IMG/VR virus record: IMGVR_UViG_3300030099_002376
Coordinates: 1-21,092 of that record
Source of the DNA: a virus
Length of the DNA: 21,092 nt
Reading direction: 5' to 3' (one strand)
Shown: positions 5,983 through 10,027 of the stretch, in pieces
How the letters are laid out: the number at the start of each line of letters is the position of its first letter
Numbering within the stretch: the first letter of the stretch is position 1
Notes under the pieces: model-generated
The model's database searches: none
What the model was told of the DNA's origin: nothing
Seen by the model: only the letters and a program-made list of their open reading frames with translations
Program-made: the position numbers and the translations under genes

Positions 5983-6519
5983 ATGTCGAGCATAAAAAAG
6001 AAAGTTGAAGAAGAACACGGACGGCAACTAACAAACCGACAGATGACTTTCGCCAGACACATTGTGGAAGGCATCTATTCGAACGCCGAATGTGCAAGGA
6101 AGGCAGGGTACGCTCCCGAACTGGCAAAGAAACAAGCATCGGTATTGTTGAACGGTCGAGACTACCCCCATGTTCTGGAATATATCCAAGAGATCAGAGA
6201 AGAAAGAGAACGCAGATACGGTGTGTCCACCATCGGTCAGCTTGAACGATTGCATAAGTTGTCACTGGGGGCCGAAGAGGCAGGGCAGTTTTCTGCCGCA
6301 ATCAATGCTGAAAAAATTAGGTCGGCCTTGGGTGGTCTGACCATTGATCGAAGAGAAACAATCAACACCATCGATCAACTATCTCGAGATGAAATCACAG
6401 CCAGACTGGCTATTTTGCAGAAACAATATCCTCAAGCATTTGTAATCGATGGAACAGCGGAGGATGTAACAGATGAGCAAGGGACCAGAGTCGAACTTCT
6501 GGAAGCAGATACGCAATAA
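5983..6519 (+). CDS. terS: terminase small subunit
   Basis: 178 residues. The N-terminal half LTNRQMTFARHIVEGIYSNA, ECARKAGYAPELAKKQASVL, LNGRDYPHVLEYIQEIREER is the typical small-terminase DNA-binding region: a helix-turn-helix in which the phrase 'A-x-x-A-G-Y' marks the recognition part, followed by a long helix. The central part (LERLHKLSLGAEEAGQFSAAINAEK) matches the oligomerisation region. It recognises the packaging site and feeds the large subunit. GAGGAT lies just before the ATG. It overlaps the nuclease gene by 47 bases. Its partner, the large subunit, is 8.0 kb downstream rather than adjacent. Confidence 0.85.
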   Translation: MSSIKKKVEEEHGRQLTNRQMTFARHIVEGIYSNAECARKAGYAPELAKKQASVLLNGRDYPHVLEYIQEIREERERRYGVSTIGQLERLHKLSLGAEEAGQFSAAINAEKIRSALGGLTIDRRETINTIDQLSRDEITARLAILQKQYPQAFVIDGTAEDVTDEQGTRVELLEADTQ

Positions 6520-6922
6520 CCTACCAGAAAAATGTTTTGCCACACGGATTGAGAACAAGCATGGGGGCGGTGTTCCTGATGTTCACATGGTCTGGGATGG
6601 CAAAGCCTTTTGGTTCGAGTTGAAAGTAACCAAAGGGAACGCAGTTAACATCAGCCCTCAACAAGTTGCTTGGAATATGGCTTATTACGCTCGAGGAGGC
6701 TCAAATTTTTACTTAGTAAAGAGGGCCGTGGACAACCATCTATTTTTATTTGAAGGTGATCAGGGGCCATCTCTGAGCCAGAACGGAGTATCGGGGGCCG
6801 AGGGCCATGACTTTGCGGATCTTGCGGCTCTATGGAATTTTCTTGCGGCTCGACTTGCGGCTCGAGGTGCGGCTTTTATATCTTGCGGCTCAACTGGCTT
6901 AATAAAAACCGCTCGAGTTTGA
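6473..6922 (+). CDS. VRR-NUC-like PD-(D/E)xK nuclease
   Basis: GGAGG lies about nine bases before the ATG. The core is GGGVPDVHMVWDGKAFWFEL followed by KVTKGNAVNISPQQVAWN: D36, E49 and K51 give the D...ExK active site and Q63/Q64 the downstream helix of VRR-NUC/Hjc-like nucleases, which cut branched or flapped DNA. Such genes are common near phage packaging modules and may resolve branched DNA before packaging. The last 35 or so residues (LAALWNFLAARLAARGAAF and onward) are encoded by CTTGCGGCTC repeats and run into the terminator, so the C-terminus looks like a late extension. Confidence 0.85.
   Translation: MSKGPESNFWKQIRNNLPEKCFATRIENKHGGGVPDVHMVWDGKAFWFELKVTKGNAVNISPQQVAWNMAYYARGGSNFYLVKRAVDNHLFLFEGDQGPSLSQNGVSGAEGHDFADLAALWNFLAARLAARGAAFISCGSTGLIKTARV
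6811..6891 (+). repeat. CTTGCGGCTC repeat cluster inside the nuclease 3' end
   Basis: Perfect copies of the 10-mer CTTGCGGCTC at 6821-6830, 6842-6851, 6854-6863 and 6882-6891, with degenerate copies near 6811 and 6866. Related units (CTTTGCGGCC, CTTGCGGCC) recur at 7744-7761, on the far side of the 230-aa gene. Confidence 0.85.
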
Positions 6923-6934
6923 GTGATCGAGCGG
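6909..6934 (-). terminator. terminator for the minus-strand 230-aa gene
   Basis: Stem CCGCTCGA 6909-6916 with TCGAGCGG 6927-6934, ten-base loop. Read on the minus strand it is followed by TTTTTATT (the plus-strand aataaaaa at 6901-6908), a standard intrinsic terminator for transcripts from 7662. The stop codon of the plus-strand nuclease lies in its loop. Confidence 0.8.
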
Positions 6935-6941
6935 CTGTTGT

Positions 6942-6970
6942 CCAGGCGGTTAACCGCCTGGAATGTTTTT
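6942..6970 (+). terminator. terminator for the terS-nuclease operon
   Basis: A 20-bp perfect palindrome at 6942-6961 (8-bp stem CCAGGCGG, TTAA loop) followed on the plus strand by AATGTTTTTTAA. Standard intrinsic terminator, 20 bases after the nuclease stop. Confidence 0.85.
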
Positions 6971-7662
6971 TAATGTTTTACTATCGCAATTGATTTCCCT
7001 TTACTCGATCCTTTGCAAAGTTTGCAAGCGGTGCATTGTACCCGTCGGCCAGCTTCCTTAGAAGCTGGACACAATGCTTCGTTTTGTTTGTCGATGTCGC
7101 CAAGGTCCGCAATAACTCGAAATGTTCGGTTGCCTTGTTTCCATTGTGCAATGGCTTGCTCGTGATTGTCTGCGCTTTGCATTGCTATATCTGGTCGCCA
7201 GTTTGACTGGTGCGTGTAGGCGGTCCATGTTGTTGCGTTTGTTAGTAGCTGTTCCCAAACATGATTTGGGACGGCTGCCGGATCACCATAGGTTCCAATT
7301 CTTACAAAGCGATTAAGGCCCAGTAAAATTCTTGACCATTGAAAATCTGCTTTTGGATATATGCCACGAACAAAAGCTTTATAAACGATTGTCGGGCCTT
7401 GCCCCAAGTTAACGTAGCAATCTCTTTTCTTGGCTTGCTTGCGGTCGGGGTCCGTTGTTGGCGTCCCTCTAAATTTGCAATCCCCACAAATAGAAAAGTC
7501 TTCACCGTTTTTGGATGCGTCGAGCGGTGATATATCCGACCTAATAATATAAGTTTGTAAGACTTTACCAGTCTTTGTGTTGCGGTCGCTATAGGTTGCG
7601 ATTGCAACGATTGGTTTACCATCCAATAGGCTAGGCCCCTTGTATATGATACCGTTTTTCAT
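6970..7662 (-). CDS. cysteine-rich phage protein of unknown function (DUF7227-like), 230 aa
   Basis: Starts at ATG 7662 after AAAAGGGAAAAC. N-terminus GKPIVAIATYSDRNTKTGKV, then LQTYIIRSDISPLDASKNGE and ICGDCKFRG. Seven cysteines: C59/C62 (CGDC), C82, C198 and C210/C213/C216 (CTACKLC). This arrangement (CxxC...C...CPAS...CxxCxxC) is one I associate with a conserved phage family of unknown function, DUF7227 by memory. Clustered cysteines point to zinc or an iron-sulfur cluster. It is a single-gene unit on the opposite strand from its left neighbours, with its own upstream element and terminator and with CTTGCGGC repeats on both sides, so it may be an acquired accessory gene. Confidence 0.83.
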   Translation of the reverse strand: MKNGIIYKGPSLLDGKPIVAIATYSDRNTKTGKVLQTYIIRSDISPLDASKNGEDFSICGDCKFRGTPTTDPDRKQAKKRDCYVNLGQGPTIVYKAFVRGIYPKADFQWSRILLGLNRFVRIGTYGDPAAVPNHVWEQLLTNATTWTAYTHQSNWRPDIAMQSADNHEQAIAQWKQGNRTFRVIADLGDIDKQNEALCPASKEAGRRVQCTACKLCKGSSKGKSIAIVKH

Positions 7663-7686
7663 TTTGTTTTCCCTTTTCTGTTAATG

Positions 7687-7724
7687 TTTACTTGTACCAT
7701 TTACACAAGTTTAACACAAGTAAA
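7687..7724 (-). promoter_or_regulatory. shared upstream element (copy 2) with inverted ACTTGT/ACAAGT sites
   Basis: TTTACTTGT (7687-7695), TTTACACA (7700-7707) and ACAAGTAAA (7716-7724). The outer 9-mers are exact inverted repeats and an inner ACTTGT/ACAAGT pair spans 7690-7710. It lies 25 bases before the ATG at 7662, the same place as the element before the minus operon. Likely promoter/operator; the half-site TACTTG also forms the palindrome at 5837-5850. Confidence 0.5.
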
Positions 7725-7761
7725 TTGCTCTTCGATCTTGCGACTTTGCGGCCTTGCGGCC

Positions 7762-7800
7762 CGACGGCGCGCCGTCGCGCCACGGACCGAAGGTCCGTGG
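7762..7800. repeat. GC-rich palindrome and adjacent UUCG-capped hairpin
   Basis: CGACGGCGCGCCGTCG (7762-7777) followed after two bases by CCACGGACC-GAA-GGTCCGTGG (7780-7800). On the minus strand the second stem is closed by cUUCGg. No T-run follows on either strand, so a simple intrinsic terminator is not supported. Confidence 0.75.
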
Positions 7801-7916
7801 CAAACAAACATGTGTGCGCTAGCACTCCATTCAAAACAATAGGACCCAAGACCTTGTGTCGTGGGTCACATAGAGTATCCGAAGGATTCTATTTGACAGT
7901 CGACTAAGCGGTAGAA

Positions 7917-7938
7917 CCCGCCCCCCCGAGGGGGAACG
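7917..7938 (-). terminator. GC hairpin downstream of the 71-aa zinc-ribbon gene
   Basis: On the minus strand the hairpin is CCCG-tt-CCCCC-tc-GGGGG-gg-CGGG, followed by TTCT, about a dozen bases past the stop of the 71-aa gene at 7950. It is a likely terminator or 3'-end stabiliser, though the U-run is poor. Confidence 0.5.
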
Positions 7939-7949
7939 GGCAGGAGGTA

Positions 7950-8165
7950 TTAGATAATCCCCATCAGTATAGCCGCTGAAGACAACGAGTTGGTGTTACA
8001 GTTTTCACACCAGCCTCGATCTTGATCAGGCTCCATTTCGGTTGAGTAGTTACAACCTTTGTTCATACATATCGCTGGATATAATCCCTCGTGCATGTAA
8101 TCTGTCATGAGGTCGAGGGCACTTTCGTACCCCCAGTCCTCAGTTAGTGTGCGTAGTTTACTCAC
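7950..8165 (-). CDS. small zinc-ribbon-like phage protein, 71 aa
   Basis: GTG start at 8165, overlapping the upstream stop, with AGGAG nine bases before it. After a helical N-terminus (LRTLTEDWGYESALDLMTDY) come CMNKGC and, 15 residues later, CENC: a four-cysteine knuckle pair able to hold one zinc. The end, SLSSAAILMGII, is hydrophobic and short. Proteins of this plan occur in phage accessory regions; function unknown. Confidence 0.78.
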   Translation of the reverse strand: MSKLRTLTEDWGYESALDLMTDYMHEGLYPAICMNKGCNYSTEMEPDQDRGWCENCNTNSLSSAAILMGII

Positions 8166-8340
8166 GATACCATTCTCCTTTCCAAGGTTGATAATAAAAG
8201 CTATCGGGTGTGGTCATGGTGTACAGCATACCATCGCCAACCCAAGTTTTACTGAGTTCTAAGAGTTGCATTATCTTTGCTTCTCCGATCAGTTCTTCTT
8301 CTCTCTCCTCCCAGAGAGGTCTTTCACTTTCTATCTTCAT
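8158..8340 (-). CDS. small hypothetical protein, 60 aa
   Basis: ATG 8340 with AAGGA seven bases upstream. Charged helical N-terminus (ESERPLWEEREEELIGEAKI) followed by MQLLELSKTWVGDGMLY and an aromatic end (DSFYYQPWKGEWYRE). Overlaps the zinc-ribbon gene by eight bases, so the two are translated together. No family recognised. Confidence 0.7.
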   Translation of the reverse strand: MKIESERPLWEEREEELIGEAKIMQLLELSKTWVGDGMLYTMTTPDSFYYQPWKGEWYRE

Positions 8341-8361
8341 CTGACGTTCCTTCTGTTTGAG

Positions 8362-8383
8362 GCCGGGGCCACTTAGCCCCGGC
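8362..8383 (-). other. intercistronic GC hairpin
   Basis: GCCGGGGC 8362-8369 pairs with GCCCCGGC 8376-8383 around a six-base loop, between the stop at 8391 and the ribosome site of the 60-aa gene. No U-run follows. It may limit read-through, set a processing site or protect the upstream 3' end. Confidence 0.7.
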
Positions 8384-8390
8384 GTTTGAT

Positions 8391-8747
8391 CTAGTCGTTA
8401 ATCGTAATCGTAGCGGAGAAGTCTTTCTGATTTATCCACTGAGAAAACTTATCATCAAAGTCATAATCTCCAATGTAATCAGAGATGATGTCCTTGATTT
8501 GCCAATCCCAATCAGAGATATCAAAGGCTGATATCTTTTCTTCGACTATCATCTCGATGTCATAAGAATGATCATTGATGTCAAACTCAGGTGAGTGAGT
8601 GTCCATCTTGGCTTCGACCGCATCATCCACTAGCTTCTGGATGGACGGTGCGATAAGTTTTAAGACGTACTCTCCGAGATGTTTCTCGAACTCCACTTTG
8701 TTGGATGCGGCGTCTTCGATTAGATTAGTTGTGTTTAGATCTGACAT
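8391..8747 (-). CDS. acidic hypothetical protein, 118 aa
   Basis: The frame reaches 8783 but AAGGAGG five bases before ATG 8747 fixes the start (MSDLNTTNLIEDAASNK). Helical centre (HLGEYVLKLIAPSIQKLVDD) followed by a strongly acidic, aspartate-rich half (DWDWQIKDIISDYIGDYDFD). No family recognised; no catalytic motif. It stands alone between two GC hairpins. Confidence 0.78.
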   Translation of the reverse strand: MSDLNTTNLIEDAASNKVEFEKHLGEYVLKLIAPSIQKLVDDAVEAKMDTHSPEFDINDHSYDIEMIVEEKISAFDISDWDWQIKDIISDYIGDYDFDDKFSQWINQKDFSATITIND

Positions 8748-8769
8748 GTTTACCTCCTTGTCAGTTAGT

Positions 8770-8792
8770 GGCGGGAACACCATGCCCCCGCC
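8770..8792 (-). other. intercistronic GC hairpin
   Basis: GGCGGG 8770-8775 pairs with CCCGCC 8787-8792 across an 11-base loop, between the stop of the 98-aa gene (8801) and the ribosome site of the next gene. Same position in the unit as the hairpin at 8362-8383. Confidence 0.6.
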
Positions 8793-8800
8793 GATAGAAA

Positions 8801-9097
8801 TTAGTATGGGATCTCATCATCGAGCAGGTCTTCGACACTCTCGACAACTTTTGGTTTGACTTTGTATTTGACCACCTCGTCAAACTCACTACTGGTGTAC
8901 TGACCTTCAGTTACTAGATCACGTCCGACACTACGTAGCATGTCGCGAATCTGCCTGTGCAACTCCAGCAGAGAACTGTACTTCTGCCAGTCCTCCCCAT
9001 GTTCGACCATGAGTCCGTCCAGGTCCTTCAGTTCCCTGATGGTGAACCTGCATGAGATCTCAGTTGATGATAGATCGGTATAACCAATTTTAGCCAT
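8801..9097 (-). CDS. hypothetical protein, 98 aa
   Basis: Excellent AGGAGG six bases upstream of ATG 9097, preceded by an A/T run. The protein is mostly helical (ELKDLDGLMVEHGEDWQKYS, then LLELHRQIRDMLRSVGRDL) with a mixed-charge tail ending DDEIPY. First gene of the small minus-strand cluster 9097-7950; its promoter must lie in or near the structured region 9100-9250. No family recognised. Confidence 0.8.
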   Translation of the reverse strand: MAKIGYTDLSSTEISCRFTIRELKDLDGLMVEHGEDWQKYSSLLELHRQIRDMLRSVGRDLVTEGQYTSSEFDEVVKYKVKPKVVESVEDLLDDEIPY

Positions 9098-9241
9098 AAT
9101 AGCCTCCTGTAAAAAAAATTAAAATGAAACGACCACACACAGAATAACCGTGCCAGCCGTGCCTCAGTCTTTCCCCTGAGCAGGACCGTGTGTCAAAAAT
9201 CGTCCTCCAGTATGGACGACCGTCAAGAAAGACCTGTGCAA

Positions 9242-9285
9242 AGAAGTGTCGTAGCGTCCACATGCGTTGACGCAACGATACTTCT
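9242..9285 (+). other. hairpin within structured region
   Basis: AGAAGTGTCGT 9242-9252 pairs with ACGATACTTCT 9275-9285 (11 pairs, one of them G9248-U9279), then an A-A mismatch, then GCGT 9254-9257 with ACGC 9270-9273 and a 12-base loop. Confidence 0.75.
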
Positions 9286-9317
9286 CCTTTGTTTCCGAGG
9301 CTAAGCTCTATGCCATC

Positions 9318-9361
9318 GTTTCGTCCCATGTAAAAGAGTGCGAAGCCCCATCGGACGAAAC
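9318..9361 (+). other. hairpin within structured region
   Basis: GTTTCGTCC 9318-9326 pairs perfectly with GGACGAAAC 9353-9361 around a 26-base loop. A short hairpin (CTCC/GGAG with CAG/CTG, 9361-9381) follows directly. Confidence 0.65.
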
Positions 9362-9450
9362 TCCAGTGTATTACCTGGGAGTGACCGTCTTTCTTGCATT
9401 TTTTATACGCTGTTCTGAACAGGGTTAGACCTGTGGTCGGCCCGCACGGT

Positions 9451-9456
9451 TATAAT
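9451..9456 (+). promoter_or_regulatory. perfect TATAAT box upstream of the three-way junction
   Basis: TATAAT with only a weak TTAGAC at 9425-9430 (20-base spacer, longer than ideal). A start near 9463 would put the first base of the three-way-junction closing stem about nine bases into the RNA. A second TATAAT with the same CGGkTATAAT context lies at 9913-9918. Confidence 0.4.
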
Positions 9457-9471
9457 GTGTGTTGTTGTTTG

Positions 9472-9608
9472 ATACCCGATGCCCGCGCAAGAACTACCCA
9501 GCCGGGGGGCCAACATCTGCAATCCATACACAACGGTCGGCTGGAAGTTCTTAGGATGATTCGGAGTCGTCTTCCGAATTATCCGGCGCGGAATAAGACA
9601 TCGGGTAT
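9472..9608 (+). ncRNA. three-way-junction RNA element, 137 nt
   Basis: Closing stem ATACCCGATG 9472-9481 with CATCGGGTAT 9599-9608 (10 pairs); after an asymmetric internal loop, CCGCGC 9483-9488 with GCGCGG 9586-9591. The junction opens at once into arm A (AAGAACT 9489-9495/9546-9552, then CCAGCCG 9498-9504/9538-9544 plus G9505-U9537) and arm B (9554-9566/9572-9584, 13 pairs including two G-U, five-base loop). Single bases at 9553 and 9585 are the only junction spacers. About 44 base pairs in 137 bases is far beyond chance and the G-U pairs favour the plus strand. No known family recognised. Confidence 0.68.
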
Positions 9609-9648
9609 ACGATTGAAAGACAGACGCCGTAGACGTGAACTTCAAACA

Positions 9649-9733
9649 TGACTGCTTTGACTCAGAATAATCATTCGCCGCCCTGCTGACATAAGCCAAG
9701 GCATGATTATTCTGAGTCATTAGCGAGCAGTCA
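9649..9733 (+). repeat. long inverted repeat / extended hairpin
   Basis: A perfect 17-bp inverted repeat, 9658-9674 with 9703-9719 (TGACTCAGAATAATCAT and its complement), enclosed by an outer 8-bp stem TGACTGCT 9649-9656 with AGCAGTCA 9726-9733. The 28-base loop has GCC/GGC and GCT/AGC pairings. Forms an extended hairpin in RNA or a cruciform in DNA; it has no T-run and is not a terminator on the plus strand. Confidence 0.9.
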
Positions 9734-9762
9734 CAAAGAAATGCTTCGCGTCTATCAAGGAT

Positions 9763-9793
9763 ACTTAATCGTGGCTCGATGCCTCGATTAAGT
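9763..9793 (+). other. 12-bp hairpin within structured region
   Basis: ACTTAATCG 9763-9771 pairs with CGATTAAGT 9785-9793; a T-T mismatch; then GGC 9773-9775 with GCC 9781-9783 and a five-base loop. The T-T (U-U) mismatch is better tolerated in plus-strand RNA than A-A would be on the minus strand. Confidence 0.75.
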
Positions 9794-9831
9794 AGGGGTT
9801 ACTGTTCCCTGGCGCAACGGTGCAAGGTGCG

Positions 9832-9878
9832 AGTCGACATGTGCACCCCCCCGTAGAACGGGTAGCTGCGTGTCGACT
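9832..9878 (+). other. hairpin within structured region
   Basis: AGTCGACA 9832-9839 pairs with TGTCGACT 9871-9878; inside, GCA 9843-9845 with TGC 9867-9869 and CCCGT 9850-9854 with ACGGG 9858-9862 around AGA. Confidence 0.7.
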
Positions 9879-9899
9879 GTCTATAAAACATGGTATTTC

Positions 9900-9993
9900 A
9901 AATTCATTCGGGTATAATTTCATTGCACTTGTGTGCGGCAAACAACGGGTCCCTATGGCCCAGGAAAAATTGTGGGTGTAAATTCATTTGGGT
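9900..9993 (+). repeat. 14-base direct repeat upstream of the late operon
   Basis: AAATTCATTCGGGT at 9900-9913 and AAATTCATTTGGGT at 9980-9993, 13 of 14 identical, 80 bases apart in the leader of the first late gene. The first copy runs into TATAAT (9913-9918). Possible activator or late-promoter element; two copies only. Confidence 0.5.
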
Positions 9994-10027
9994 TTGTTGT
10001 ACAGTGATCTGGAAAGCAGGGTTTTGT

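Larger units (their letters stand above)
7663..7949. other. non-coding stretch with promoter element and hairpins
   Basis: 287 bases without a credible gene. It holds the upstream element of the 230-aa gene (7687-7724), CTTGCGGC repeats (7744-7761), a 16-bp perfect palindrome CGACGGCGCGCCGTCG (7762-7777), a 9-bp stem with a GAA loop (7780-7800), a 10-bp stem with one mismatch (7843-7852/7858-7867), a small hairpin (7871-7891) and a GC hairpin after the next minus gene (7917-7938). On the minus strand the 7780-7800 and 7871-7891 hairpins have cUUCGg caps, typical of stable RNA. Confidence 0.65.
9121..9889 (+). ncRNA. candidate large structured RNA region
   Basis: No ORF here has a ribosome site or protein-like composition, yet the sequence is tiled with strong helices: 9200-9219, 9242-9285, 9318-9361, 9361-9381, a three-way junction 9472-9608, 9649-9733, 9763-9793 and 9832-9878. 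Where pairs are not Watson-Crick they are G-U on the plus strand (9248-9279, 9505-9537, 9558-9580, 9566-9572) and would be C-A mismatches on the minus strand, which favours a plus-strand RNA. Size and position (a gene-length gap at a phage module boundary) recall giant phage RNAs such as GOLLD and ROOL. Alternatives: a long structured leader of the late operon, or several separate elements. Ends are not defined. Confidence 0.5.

Noticed and set aside
5837-6139. Minus-strand ORFs (80-100 codons) across the start of terS
   Set aside because: They cross the iteron array and the confident terS start and lack ribosome sites.
7692-7907. 71-codon plus-strand ORF
   Set aside because: Runs across palindromes and hairpins, has no ribosome site and an arginine/threonine-rich translation without protein character.
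9090-9329. 79-codon minus-strand ORF just upstream of the 98-aa gene
   Set aside because: No ribosome site at its start and odd composition; it covers hairpins with plus-strand G-U pairs and overlaps the well-supported start at 9097.
9394-9720. Opposing ORFs of 85 and 105 codons within the structured region
   Set aside because: No ribosome sites, basic low-information translations, and both run through the stems of the three-way junction and the 17-bp repeat; their openness follows from the stem sequence.
7895-9877. GACAGTCGAC at 7895-7904 and its inverse at 9868-9877 as attachment or element ends
   Set aside because: A 10-base match is expected many times by chance in 21 kb and the flanks do not extend it.
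9800-9890. tRNA or tmRNA-like fold
   Set aside because: I looked for an acceptor stem with a T-arm (GGTTC..) and anticodon arm; the hairpins have the wrong sizes and no CCA-adjacent stem. No tRNA is visible anywhere in the window.
9890-10027. Upstream extension of the 1076-aa protein (46 extra residues from ATG 9890)
   Set aside because: Composition is rich in cysteine, tryptophan and isoleucine unlike the rest, no ribosome site precedes it and it overlaps promoter-like and repeat sequence; MAKRYYNK at 10028 is a better start.
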